Shown here one piece after another: positions 29,247 through 40,406 of a stretch of DNA of 64,000 bases. The stretch comes from Mauremys mutica (lineage: Eukaryota; Chordata; Testudines; Geoemydidae), in NCBI RefSeq assembly GCF_020497125.1, contig NC_059094.1, forward strand, positions 4,071,733 to 4,135,732. The letters are read 5' to 3'. The translations under genes were made by a program, and so were the position numbers. The notes under the pieces are model-generated. The model was not told the DNA's origin. It saw only the letters and a list, made by a program, of their open reading frames with translations, and did not search any database. Each line of letters starts with the position of its first letter. Position 1 is the first letter of the stretch.

Positions 29247-31150
29247 TCATACTTTAGGGAATGAGAGCTGTTTGGTACATGAGCGCTCTGCTGGGGTGGA
29301 GTGACAGTTTTCACGGCCCCTAGCGCCCCTCCTTCCTGTGATTTTTGGTGAGGGGGGGACAGGACTTTGTGGCGGGGGAAGGCGGTTGCAGATACAGTTC
29401 AGGGGGGCTCTCTGCTCCTGCCTGCGGTCCTGCAGAACATCTACAAGGCGCCGGAGCGTGTCCGTTTGCTCCCTCATTAGCCCAAGAAGCGTTTGAGTCG
29501 CCTGCTGGTCTTCCTGCCGCCACCTGTCCTCCCGTTCGCTGTGTGAGCGCTGGTGCTGACATAGGGTCTCCCTCCACTGTCTCTGCTCGGCCGCTTCGGC
29601 TCTGGAGCAAGCCATCAGTTCAGAGAACATCTCGTCCCTAGTCTTTTTCTTTCGCTGCCTAATCTGCGCCAGCCTCTGTGAGGGGGATGCCGGGGCAGTT
29701 CGTGAAAGAGCCGCAGCTGTGTGATGGGAAAAAGGAAGTGATTTCCTTGAAAAGATACATGTTTGCAAACACTGAACACAGTCTAGTCAGTTTCTGTGAA
29801 CAAGACCATACAGGGCACCTAGTCTCACGAGCTCTCAGGACAAGTTCGAGATTTCGGAATACGCTTTCATTGGCTGCGGTCTTGCACAGGAGATCGGACA
29901 AGCGGGGCGGTACAGCTGAATCCGTGTAGCAGCCAGGCCTGGTAAGCACTACACTATAGGCTGCTTAACAGTTAATGGATAGCTGTGCCCTCCCGCTGAA
30001 GGCAATCTGTAAAGCATAAAGTCTGACCCTGTTCCATCCCCTCGCGGCTGTGGCCGGGAAAGATCACTGTATGCTTTTCCTCTGCGGCCTCCAACACGTG
30101 GCTGTTAAACGAAGGTCATTGCTATGCAAAGTAAAAGTCAAGCATTCACAATAGTAACAGTACACTAATTGCCCTAATTAGATGCAGCAGTTGCCGAACG
30201 AGATTACCCTGAGGCGGGTCACTCGGAGAGAGAGAGAGAGAATGCTGCTAGAATCCCTGCACAGACCAGGACCGTACGCTGCAATGCTGGTGGAGGCAAT
30301 GATTCCACTGTACATTAGGATGGCCTGGCACGGAAGAGTGTGCTTCCACGGAGCACCAAATAAGGCACCTCTCCCCAGGAACCTCCTGCGGAGACTTTTT
30401 GAGCTGCTCTCCGAGAGCTTCGTGGAAGTGTCCCAGGAGGATTTCTGTTCCATCCCTATCTGTGTGGACCTTCTCTTTATATAGTTTTTTAAGGAAAAGT
30501 TTTTATATAGTTTTTACATATTTTTTATTCCTGTTTTTAAAAAAATAAATGTTTCCATGTTTATAGCACTTACCGACTGATCCTTCCCCTGATTCTGAGT
30601 CCGGGTTAACGGCTGGGGAGGGTTGGTAGGGGATCTCTGTGAGGGTGATGAAGAGATCCTGGCTGTCGGGGAAAGCAGTATTGTAAGCGCTGTCGCCTGC
30701 GTCGTCCTCCACAAACCCTTCCTCATCTTCCCCATCGGCGAACATCGCCGAGGAACTGCCCGTCGACACTATCCCATACTCAGAGTCCACGGTCACTGGT
30801 GGGGCAGTGGTGGCAGACCCACCTAGAATGGCATGCAGTGCCTCGTAGAAGCAGCATGTCTGGGGCTGTGCTCCGGAGCGTCCGTTTGCCGCTCTGACTT
30901 TTTGGTAGCCTTGTCTCAGGTCCTTGATTTTCACGCGGCACTGCATTGTATCCCGGCTGTATCCTCTGAGTGCCATGGCTTTGGAGACCTTCTCGTAGGT
31001 CTTTGCATTCCGTTTGTTGGAGCGCAGCTCCGAAAGCACAGACTCATCGCCCCACACAGCGATCAGATCCAGGACTTCACGGTCTGTCCATGCTGGGGAC
31101 CTCTTTCTATTCTGGGATTGCATGAACTCCTCTGCTGGAGAGCTCTGCAT
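29247..31150 (-). CDS. Myb/SANT-like Harbinger DNA-binding protein
   Basis: Two-exon minus-strand gene. Exon 1 is 31150-30574 and starts MQSSPAEEFMQ. It holds a trihelix/Myb-SANT-like domain at residues about 14-110 (PAWTDREVLDLIAVWGDESV, QCRVKIKDLRQGYQKVRAAN, CCFYEALHAIL), then an acidic region. The donor GTAAGT starts at 30573. The acceptor ...CATCACACAG ends at 29717 after a pyrimidine-rich run. Exon 2 is 29716-29247 (SQRLAQIRQRKKKTRDEMFS, EREDRWRQEDQQ, REQTDTLRRLVDVLQDR). Phase 1 at both sites keeps the frame, giving about 348 residues with no stop. In other Harbinger elements this partner binds the element and aids transposase import. The splice junctions are my inference. Confidence 0.82.
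30182..30484 (+). CDS. Harbinger third frame (ORF3)
   Basis: A 100-codon plus-strand frame wholly inside the 857-bp intron of the minus-strand Myb-like gene. Landmarks are NEITLRRVTRRERERMLLES, AMIPLYIRMAWHGRVCFHG, LPRNLLRRLFELLSESFVEV and EDFCSIP. The decayed copy at 3101-3390 preserves the same residues with many third-position differences, and both copies end at the same point. AATAAA follows at 30544-30549. It could be a separate small gene or the last exon of a longer plus-strand transcript. Function is unknown; the C-terminal half looks helical and amphipathic. Confidence 0.6.
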   Translation: MQQLPNEITLRRVTRRERERMLLESLHRPGPYAAMLVEAMIPLYIRMAWHGRVCFHGAPNKAPLPRNLLRRLFELLSESFVEVSQEDFCSIPICVDLLFI

Positions 31151-32399
31151 CGTTGCAGGTGCTGCTGAGCTCGCCCCGATGTCCAACCAGGACATCAGAT
31201 TCAAAGTGCCCAGACAGGAAAAGGAATTCAAATTTTCCCGGGTCGTTTCCTTTGTGGCTGGTCAGAGAATCCAAGCTTGGACTGCTGTCCAGAGCGTCAA
31301 CAGAGTGGTGCACTGTGGGATAGCTCCCGGAGCTAGTAAGTTTGATTTGCATCCACACCTAGCCTAATTCGAGATAGCCATGTCGAATTTAGCGCTACTC
31401 CCCTCGTCGGGGTGGAGTACCGAATTCGAACTAAAGAGCCCTCTAGGTCGAATTAAACGGCTTCCTGGTGTGGACAGTTGAGCGGTTAATTCGAATTAAC
31501 GCTGCTAAATTCGATTTAAAGTCCTAGTGTAGACCAGGCCAAAGAAACCAGGCTTGTTATCCCAAGGAGAGTCTCTGACACGCTTCAAACCAAACACGCT
31601 ACTTCAGGTAGAACAAACAAATTTATTAACTACAAAGATAAGTTTTAAGTGATTATAAGTCAAAACACAAGAAGTCAGATCTGGTCAAATGAAATAAAAG
31701 CAAAACTCATTCTAAGCTGATCTTAACACTTTCAGTCCCCTTATAAACTTAGATGCTTCTCACCACAGACTGGCTGGTTTCCCTTCAGCCAGGCTCTCCC
31801 CTTTGATCAGCGCTTCAATCCCTTGGTGGTGATGTCTGTAGATGGAGGTGGAAGAGAGAGGAAGAGCCTGGCAAACGTCTCTCCCTTTTATCATGTTCTT
31901 TCTTCCCTCTTGGCTTTCCCTCCCCCGTTTCAGAGTCAGGTGAGCATCACCTCATCGCAGTCCCAAACTGACCAAGGGAAGGCAGGTTACTCACTCTAGA
32001 GTCCAACAGATCCTTTATCGCTGCCTAGGCCAGTGTCCTTTGTTCCTGTGAGACTGGGGTGGGTTTGTCCCATACATGCCCTGATGAAGTGTGATCTGCC
32101 CCTCTGCTCCTGGAGAGTTTTGCCTGGGCTTGTTTTAAGCCACAAGGACACATTTTCAGCCTCATAACTACATATAGAAAATTAGAACCTGTAACATTAC
32201 TGTAACAACAATGTTCAGTGCATCATGAGCCTTCTGAAGACACCTGACATGACAAACTTTGCATCGGATACCACACAATCATATTACAAGGATGAACATG
32301 GGGGTGCAGGGTGTTCCCCCGAGGTACATAGTGTCACACAAACTTTGTCACTGAAAGCACCAGCTTCTACCAGTTAAAATGGAGCTTGATGAACAAGAT

Positions 32400-32478
32400 T
32401 ATCTGACAGGTTTTCCTGAGCTGGCAGAGACTGCACTTGATGACCCATGAGGTCGCTTCCAGTCCTATGTTCCTATGT
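32400..32478 (+). repeat. CR1-like LINE tail remnant
   Basis: GCACTTGATGACCCATGAGG, TCGCTTCCAGTCCTATGTTC and CTATG direct repeats match a CR1-family 3' end. No coding part remains. Confidence 0.55.
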
Positions 32479-33789
32479 ACTTGAGCTAAAAGAGTAGCTC
32501 CATTAGTAGGCAGCTATAGTAGGTCCTTATCCCCTTGTGTGAACCATAAGTGGGGGAGGGGAAGGGAACAAAGCCTGTGCTATTGTGAGCTACATTTACC
32601 TAGCACAAGGCTGGAAAAAAATGCCGCCTTGGTCCCCAGAGCAGATGATTTTAAGGCATGAGATGCCCTCGTCATTCTGCCTGGCACCTGTAAAGGGATA
32701 GGAAAGCTCCAGCTGATCACAGAGGTACCTGCTGGGGGTAGAGTAACTCCCCACAAGCCTGCAGGAAGCCACTTATGGGGAACATTAACACAGCAGAGCA
32801 ATTGCTTTTCAGATCTGATTCCAAACGATTTCTTTGGTCATTACACTGGTTTCTTATATTCCTTTAGGAACGGAGAAACCCTATACAATTGTCTTTTTTT
32901 CTCTGAAAGTATGTGGTGGTGACTCCAGGTGGTCACTGGTGGACCTCAGTCCAATCAGTCCTGTATTGCCTCCTTATCATTAGGCACTGAGGCTCAGGTG
33001 AATTGCAGGTCAGGAATTTACCCTGTTCGGTGCTACTGGGTGTTTACACAAAGGTATCAGGAGCTTGGACATGGCAGGGTTCTTCTCCCATTGCAATAAT
33101 CATCATTCTTTTGCACTTGCATGTATAGCACCTGCCATGTGAGGCTCTCAAAGTACTTTACAAAGATGATATTGGGTGACATTTTCAAAAATGCCTAAAA
33201 GCCAGATTTCCAAAGGGACTGAGGGGCTTAAAGATGCAGGTAGGTGCCCCATGGGATTTTCAACAGCTCCTAAGCAGGTTAGGTGCCTAGCTCCCATTGA
33301 TTTCACAGCAGCGTGGTGCCATAGCTGGATCATAGCCACCTCACAGTGAATCTAGTGACCTGGGAGTGTCCTGGGAATTAAGCCCTGGAAAATGATACCA
33401 GTAGTGAGGCCAGTAAAGGGACACAGCATCATGCAAATATTACAAGATTATCTGCTGATTTGGATTATGCAACAGGCCTAGAAGAGATACTGCTATCCAT
33501 CTGAATTTCTTTCCTGGGTCTCCGGAGTTAGTGGGAGGTTTTGCAATACTGACTCATCGTTCCATTCCAAGACATGAGGCACATATTTGATAAATTCTTC
33601 TTATCTGCTGACTCCCAGCCAGATTTAGCCAATGCACATTACTTAATGTCCATGCAGTGCTTGTTCATAGGTCAGCAACATGTGTGTCTTTCCTGCTTCC
33701 AGAGAAACAGGGATGGTGTTTTTAAGAAGGGACAAAGGCTGAGTCACCATGATCAGCCCTGACCATGACACAGGGTGCAGGGCAGAGTC
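32479..33789. other. No gene; old repeat words at 33120-33300
   Basis: The stretch around 33120-33300 (CCTGCCATGTGAGGCTCTCAA, GACATTTTCAAAAATGCC) looks like old interspersed amniote repeats. Otherwise nothing is recognised. Confidence 0.4.
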
Positions 33790-33839
33790 ACCAACTGCAC
33801 TTGACCTCTTGCCAGGCTCATTTGCCTCCCTGACGTTAT

Positions 33840-35040
33840 TCCACTAGCAGGGAAGATGACCACATGTGGAAGCTGCGGGATGTACATTATCCTGGAGCTG
33901 GTACCTGAAAAGAACTTCTTTTGTATGAAGTGCTGCATGACAGAGCGGATAGAAGATCCAAGGTTTGGAGATGCAGGTGGAAACTATGGTTGAGGTTTGA
34001 AGGGAATTTGAGCAGATGGATGGGGGGAAGGAGAGAGGAGGCTGAAGGGAAAAGTCAAGACTTACAGATGCAAGCTGGACTGGAGAACTCTGAGGGGAGG
34101 CTGCTGGGTGAGGAAGAGGCCAGTGGAATCATGTGACTATGAGAACCAGGTGGAGGACAAGACCGGCTAGTGAAGGGGAAATAAAGCTCAGGAACAGGTT
34201 TGCTGAATTGGATAATGAAGAAGGGGCACAACCGGGGGCGGCTCTAGCCATTTCGCTGCCCCAAGCTCGGCGGCACGCCGCGGGGGGCGCTCTGCTGATC
34301 GCCGGTCCCGCGGCTCCAGTGGACCTCCCGCAGACGTGCCTGCGGATGCTCCACCGAAGCCTGCGGGAGGTCCACCGGAGCCCTGCCTGCCTGCCGCCCT
34401 CCCGGTGACCAGCAGAGCGCCCCCCGCGGAATGCCCCCCCAAGCACATGCTTGGCGTGCTGGGGCCTGGAGCCGCCCCATGGCACAACAGTCAGTAACTG
34501 AAGGTGGGAGGAAGAAGAGAAGAGTGGCTAGTCCAAAAGAAGAGGGGGAAGAGTCAATGGAGACAATCAGAGTTCATAGCCCCAGGAGGACAGAGGACGA
34601 CTTGCAGAAGATTGCAAGGGAGAACAAAAGACAAGAGGACTTGCAGCCAGAAAGAACAGTAGGAGGGCTGGAGAATCGCACCAATATCAGGAAGAGGCAG
34701 GTCTATGTGATTGGTGACTCCCTATGAAGAAGGGTAGACAGGCCTGTCACCAGAGCTGATCTGGAGAACAGAAGGGTGTGCTGTCTGCCGGGGGCTAAGA
34801 TACAGGATGTGGACTAGAGGTTGAGAAGAATCCTAGTGGGAGCAGGAAAGAATCCATTTTATTCAATCCAATTCATGTGGGAACATATGGTACAGATAGA
34901 TTCTTGCTGGAATGCATCAAGGGAGACTCTACCAGTCTGGGGAAGATGCTTAAAGGAATGGAGGCTCAGGTGATCTTGGGTGGGATTTTACCTGTCCCTT
35001 GAGGAGGAGAGTGAAGGTGAGACAAAATTATAATGACCAA
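33840..35040 (+). pseudogene. CR1 ORF1, decayed
   Basis: The N-terminal cysteine-rich part (CGSCGMY ... FFCMKCC) and the esterase-like part (RQVYVIGDSL, RRVCCLPGAKIQDV) are recognisable in separate frames. CR1 ORF1 products bind RNA and carry a lipase/esterase-type domain. The hAT MITE splits the gene between the two parts. It is not functional. Confidence 0.65.
34233..34480. mobile_element. GC-rich hAT MITE, copy 2
   Basis: Starts CGGGGGCGGCTC and ends GAGCCGCCCCAT. The perfect 8-bp duplication GGCACAAC lies at 34225-34232 and 34481-34488. The same GC-rich palindromic interior as the other copies is present. Confidence 0.92.
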
Positions 35041-35639
35041 CAGATGGCTCAGGCAGTGGTGCTATAGGAAGGGAGTTAGGATGTTTGACCTCTAGGAGGC
35101 ATTCATGGGCAGAGGACTGTTCTCATAGGATGGATTCCACCTCTGTAGGGAGGGCAATAGACTTCTGGGATGGAGGCTGGCGCAACTGATTAAAAGAGTT
35201 TTAAACTAGGACCTCAGGAGACATGGTTGGGAGATGCTCATGTAGTCTCCACATCTGTACTAATATTGACCAGAAGGAAAATCAAGAAATAGAGAATACA
35301 GCAATGGAGAAAGGAAGTGCAGTGGGTAGGAGAATGGACATTAAGAGGAAAGATAGTGCCAATATCAGTGATGCTAACAGGCAGGTAGGTGATACTGTCA
35401 GTAGAATGACTGTCCCCAATCAGGTTGGGAACCTGGGTGAAGCCAAGCAGCAACCATGAAGATGTTTGTACATCTGTGCAAGGAGCCTGGGTAACAAAAT
35501 GGAGGAACTAGAACTACTGGTGTAGGAAGTGAAACCAGATACTATAAGGATAACAGAAACATGGTGGAATACTAATTGTGACTGGAGCACAGGTATTGAG
35601 GGTATGTGCTGTTCAGGAAAGACAGAAATAAAGGTAAAG

Positions 35640-36840
35640 ATGGTGCAGTAGCAATGTATATTAATGATGAGGTAGATTGAAAAGAAATTAGAAGTGATGG
35701 AATGGATAAAACAGAGTGTGTTTGGGTCAAAATCACTTTGGGGAAGAAAGCTACGAGAGGTTCCCCTGGGATAGTGCTTGGGGTGTGCTACAGACCCCTG
35801 GATGCGATTTGGATATGGATGAAGACATCTTTAATGTTTTTAATTAAATAAATACTACTGGGAATTGTGTGATTATGGGAGACTTTAACTTCCCAGATAT
35901 AGACTGGAGGATGAGTGCTACTAATAATGGTAGGGCCCAGATTTTCCTGGATGTGATAGTTTACAGATTTCTTGTGATGCCATTTTAGTAGCAAGGACCT
36001 CTTAGAAGAATTGGTTGTAGAGGAGAGCCTTGGTTTGAGTGATCATGACCTAATGCAATTTAAACTAAATGGAAATAGAAATAAAAATAGATCTGCAACT
36101 AAGTCCTTGATTTCAAAAGGGCAAACTTAAAAAAAATTAAAGGAAGTAGTTAGGGCAGTGACTGGACTGAAGAACAAGGATCTGGATGTGGAGGAGGCCT
36201 GGAATTACTTTAAGTCAATGTTGCAGAAAATATCTGAAGCCTGCACCCCAAACAAGAGGAAAAACTTCATAGGGAAGGGTTGAAGTCCAAGCTGGATGAG
36301 CAAACCTCTCAAAGGGGTTGTTAAGAGAAAGCAAAAAGCCTACGAGGAATGGAAGATAGGAGGTATCAGCAAGGAAAACTACCTCTGGGAGGTCAGAAAG
36401 TGTAGCAAAAAAGCGAACACGGCCAAAAGCCAAGGAGATCCGGATCTTGCAAAGGAAATTAAAATCAATAGTAAAAAGTTTCATAGCCACATAAATAAAA
36501 AGAAAAGAAGGGAAGAAGAAGTGGAACTACTAAACGCTGAGGATGGGGTGGAGATTAAAGATAATCTAGGCAAGCATATACTTTGACTCAGTTTTTAATA
36601 AGGGGAATGAGAGGTTTAGGGCTAGTGCCTAATGGAAATGAGGATTTGGAAGAAGAAATTATCACAGCCAAGGTGGAAGTCAAACTCAAACTACTTAGTG
36701 GGACCAGAATGAGGGACTGGATAATCTCCATCCAAGAATGTTAAAGGGACTGGCACACAAAATTGTAAACCTAAGAGCAAGGATTTTTAATGAATCCATA
36801 AACTTGGGAGTTGTACCCTATGACTGGAGAATTGCTAATA
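35640..36840 (+). pseudogene. CR1 ORF2 endonuclease part, decayed
   Basis: Endonuclease/phosphatase-type landmarks include GDFNFPDIDW near 35880. The linker to RT (KPLKGVVKRKQKAYEEWKIG) is open at 36296-36586. The coding continues to the WRIANIV-like words near 36830, where the solo LTR is inserted. Confidence 0.7.
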
Positions 36841-36846
36841 TAGTAC

Positions 36847-37856
36847 TGTCACGGTTAATTAATTAACAATTGGAGATATACCAATCTCCTAGAACTGGAA
36901 GGGACCTTGATAGGTCATTGAGTCCAGCCCCCTACCTTCACTAGCAGGACCAATTTTTGCCCCAGATCCCTAAGTGGTCTCTTTAAGGATTGAACTCACA
37001 ACCCTGGGTTTAGTAGGCCAATGCTCAAACCACTGAGCTATCCCTCCCCTTCCCCATGCTGAACTCTGGGATACATGTCTGGTGACCCACATGAAAGCCC
37101 CCCAAGCTTATTTTTACCAGCTTAGGTTAAAAACTTTCCCAAGGCACAAATTCCACCTTGCCTTGAACAGTATGCTGCCACTACCAAGTGATTTAGACAA
37201 AGAATCAGGGAAAGGACCACTTGGAGTCCTATTCCCCCAAAAATATTCCCCCAAGTCCTCCACTCCCCTTTCCTGGGGAAGCCTTGGGAATAATATCCTC
37301 ACCAATTGGTGCAGGTGAACACAGACCCAAACCCTTGGATCTTAAAAACAATATAAAATCAATCAGGTTCTTAAAAGAAGAATTTTAATTAAAGAAAAGG
37401 TAAAAGAATCACCTCTGTAAAATCAGGATGGTAAGTACTTTACAGAATAACAAAAGATTCAAAAACACAGAGGATTTCCTCTCTAGGCAAAACTTTAAAG
37501 TTACAAAAATGGAGATAAACCTCCCTCTTAGCACAGGAAGAATTCACAAGCTAAAACAAAAGGTAATCTAATGCATTTCTTTGCTATTACTTACTATTTT
37601 CACAAGAATAGATGCTTAGTTCAGATATGGCTTAGGAGATGTATTTTCCCTGCCCTGTTTCCTTGTTGACTCTGGGAGACACAGACAAAAAACCTTCCCC
37701 CAAAGATTTGAAAGTATCATCTCCCCTTATTGGTCTTTTTGGTTAGGTGCCACCCAGGTTATCTGAGCTTCTTAACCCTTTACAGGTAAAAGAGGAATTA
37801 ACCCTTTACAGGGTAAAGAGGTATTTTATGATACCCTTAGCTGTATGTTTATGACA
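36847..37856 (-). mobile_element. Solo Gypsy-type LTR with nested SINE
   Basis: On the minus strand it starts TGTCATAAACATACAGC; on the plus strand it starts TGTCACGG. The perfect 5-bp duplication AGTAC lies at 36842-36846 and 37857-37861. The start and the CTGTAAAGGGTTAA blocks resemble the LTR of the complete Gypsy element at 13589. Without the SINE it is about 0.82 kb. The internal region was lost, presumably by LTR-LTR recombination. Confidence 0.85.
36871..37052 (-). mobile_element. tRNA-Lys-type SINE
   Basis: Antisense SINE: tail GGAGATATACCAATCTCC at the left, head CACTGAGCTATCCCTCCC at the right (A box on the minus strand TAGCTCAGTGG, B box GAGTTCAATCC). It is nested in the solo LTR. 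The tail differs from the ATTCTATGATT tail of the copies at 11332 and 46695. Confidence 0.88.
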
Positions 37857-37861
37857 AGTAC

Positions 37862-38150
37862 TTATTTTTAAGGAAGGGGAAAAAGTGATCCAGGAAATTA
37901 CAGGCCTGTTAATTTGACCTCAGTTGTATACAAGATCTTAGAACAAATTTTGGAAGAGAAAGTAGTTAAGGACAGAGAGATAAACGGTAATTAGGATAAA
38001 GCCCAACATTGTTTTACAAAAGGTAGATTGTGCCAAGCCAGCTTGAACTTTTTCTTTGAGAGGATAATTGATATTTTAGACCAAGGAAATGCTGTAGATC
38101 TAATTTACCTGGATGTCATTATGGTTTTTGATACAGTGCCACATGGGACA
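37862..38150 (+). pseudogene. CR1 reverse transcriptase, first piece
   Basis: Frame-broken RT region with NYRPVNLTS-like and LIYLDVIMVFDTVPHG words (the first RT catalytic Asp region). The CACTA-type transposon is inserted right after it. Confidence 0.72.
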
Positions 38151-38498
38151 TTACACTGGTCTACAATTTTTGAGAAGTCGTCTGCTTCAGAGATAAAATG
38201 TGCTATTTATTATGTATTTTGATGTGCTGAATTCAAATATGACAATTAAAACAACTGATTGGCTACTGTTTCTAAGTTATTTAAGTTTTTACATTTTATG
38301 TCTATGTATATTGTGTAGATAGTAGAGTTTTAATCATAAATTGTAAACCTAGGTCTTTTCATGTGTTTATGGTTGCTTTACATGATAATATTTCACCTGT
38401 CCTGTTTATGTAACACTTTAAAAATCAGCAAAAGGGTTATATAACTAAAATGTATTATGAAACAAAAGGCAAAAAACTATTATGTACGTAGTTTAGTC

Positions 38499-40173
38499 CT
38501 ATTCAGTGTCTACTCGGTGCTTCTTGGCTTGTCTCTTGTATTCATTAAATGGAGCATCTCTTGTCACTGTCCAGCAATAGTCTGCAAGCATTGATGGGCT
38601 CCATTTGCCCTGACAGCGTTTCTCCATTGTTGCAATGTCCTGGTGAAATCGCTCGCTGTGCTCGTCGCTCACTGCTCCGCAGTTCGGTGGAAAAAAATCT
38701 AGATGAGAGTGCAAAAAAATGTCTCTTTAGTGACATGTTGCAACCAAGGCTTTTGTATGCCTTGAGGAGGTTTTCCACCAACAACCTGTAGTTGTCTGCC
38801 TTGTTGTTTCCGAGAAAACTGATTGCCACTAACTGGAAGGCTTTCCGTGCCGTCTTTTCCTTGCCACGCAGTGCATGGTCAAATGCATCATCTCGAAGAA
38901 GTTCACGAATCTGAGGACCAACAAAGACACCTTCCTTTATCTTAGCTTTACTTAACCTTGGAAATTTTCCACGGAGGTACTTGAAAGCTGCTTGTGTTTT
39001 GTCAATGGCCTTGACAAAGTTCTTCATCAGACCCAGCTTGATGTGTAAGGGTGGTAACAAAATCTTCCTTGATTCAACAAGTGGTGGATGCTGAACACTT
39101 TTCCTCCCAGGCTCCAATGACTGTCGGAGTGGCCAATCTTTCTTGATGTAGTGGGAATCTCTTGCATGACTATCCCATTCGCAGAGAAAACAGCAGTACT
39201 TTGTGTATCCAGTCTGCAGACCAAGCAAGAGAGCAACAACCTTCAAATCGCCATAAAGCTGCCACTGATGTTGGTCATAGTTTATGCACCTCAAAAGTTG
39301 TTTCATGTTGTCATAGGTTTCCTTCATATGGACTGCATGACCAACTGGAATTGATGGCAAAACATTGCCATTATGCACTAAAACAGCTTTAAGACTCGTC
39401 TTCGATGAATCAATGAACAGTCTCCACTCATCTGGATCGTGAACGATGTTGAGGGCTGCCATCACACCATCGATGTTGTTGCAGGCTACAAGATCACCTT
39501 CCATGAAGAAGAATGGGACAAGATCCTTTTGATGGTCACGGAACATGGAAACCCTAACATCACCTGCCAGGAGATTCCACTGCTGTAGTCTGGAGCCCAA
39601 CAGCTCTGCCTTACTCTTGGGTAGTTCCAAATCCCTGACAAGGTCATTCAGTTCACCTTGTGTTATGAGGTGTGGTTCAGAGGAGGAGGATGGGAGAAAA
39701 TGTGGGTCCTGTGACATTGATGGTTCAGGACCAGAAGTTTCATCCTCTTCCTCGTCTGACTCAAGTGAGAATGATTCTGGTGCATCAGGAACCAGCAGTC
39801 CTTCTCCGTGGGGTACTGGGCGTATAGCTGATGGAATGTTTGGATAATGCACAGTCCACTTTTTCTTCTTTGACACACCTTTCCCAACTGGAGGCACCAT
39901 GCAGAAGTAACAATTGCTGGTATGATCTGTTGGCTGTCTCCAAATCATTGGCACTGCAAAAGGCATAGATTTCCTTTTCCTGTTCAACCACTGGCGAAGA
40001 TTTGTTGCACAAGTGTTGCAGCATATGTGTGGGGCCCACCTCTTGTCCTGATCTCCAATTTTGCAGCCAAAATAAAGATGATAGGCTTTCTTAACCATAG
40101 TGGTTATACTGCACTTTTGTGATGCAAAAGTCACTTCACCACAAACATAGCAGAAGTTATCTGCACTGTTCAC
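38499..40173 (-). CDS. Putative DDE transposase, one frame change
   Basis: A long minus-strand gene starting at 40173. Cysteine clusters C8/C11, C52/C55, CYFC (88-91) and CCFLC (327-331) suggest zinc binding. An acidic linker follows (about 136-150). Candidate catalytic Asp residues are D255 (FIDSSKTSLK) and D309 (LYGDLKVVALL). A candidate Glu sits in the C-terminal part (DEHSERFHQDI). The frame breaks after SLK at about residue 483, where the minus strand has 7 T instead of the 6 needed (38712-38718). The last 70 codons follow in another frame, ending at 38499. Only this homopolymer base separates it from an intact protein of about 555 residues. I recognise the family as widespread but cannot name it. 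Confidence 0.75.
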
Positions 40174-40326
40174 ACAAGTACGAGGCGTCTCTGCTCACTT
40201 TGGCTAAACAGAAATGTGTCCCTTTGCAAAATCAAACACTGACAAATAAGGGAGCACAACACTGTATGATTTCTAGAGCTGATATAGGGCAATTTGTTCA
40301 GCAGAGTGATGTAAGCTTCGTTATGA

Positions 40327-40406
40327 TTGCATCATCCATGACTTCTAGGAATAACATGATGCAATTCATATCATGTATGATGCAATACCAGCTTCAGATT
40401 GCATCA
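40327..40406. promoter_or_regulatory. Subterminal TGATGCAA motifs
   Basis: The octamer TGATGCAA (or its complement TTGCATCA) occurs perfectly at 40327-40334, 40357-40364, 40378-40385 and 40399-40406, in both orientations. A fifth copy lies at 40120-40127. The cluster lies in the untranslated leader about 300 bp from the right terminus and may be a transposase-binding array. Confidence 0.45.

Larger units (their letters stand above)
26731..31540 (+). mobile_element. PIF/Harbinger transposon, near-complete copy
   Basis: A 4.8-kb element with terminal repeats GGGTACGTCTACACTAC (left) and CTAGTGTAGACCAGGCC (right, inverted). A 3-bp duplication AAA lies at 26728-26730 and 31541-31543. It holds three genes: transposase (+), Myb/SANT-like protein (-, two exons) and a third frame (+) inside the Myb-like intron. 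The subterminal ends are rich in TTCGAA/AATTCG words that may bind the Myb-like protein. Confidence 0.92.
26418..32338 (-). mobile_element. LTR-like repeat, copy 2, split by Harbinger
   Basis: Homologous to 9747-11184 and split into 26418-26730 and 31541-32338. Starts TGTGACGTTCCCC and ends AGTGTCACA. A minus-strand AATAAA (TTTATTAACTAC) lies near 31622. Together the halves make about 1.11 kb, LTR-sized. No clear target duplication was found. No coding region is present. Confidence 0.55.

Noticed and set aside
36871..37052. Possible functional tRNA-Lys gene
   Set aside because: The tRNA-like head is fused to a LINE-type tail and recurs five times; it is a SINE. No intact cloverleaf was seen at any of the five copies.
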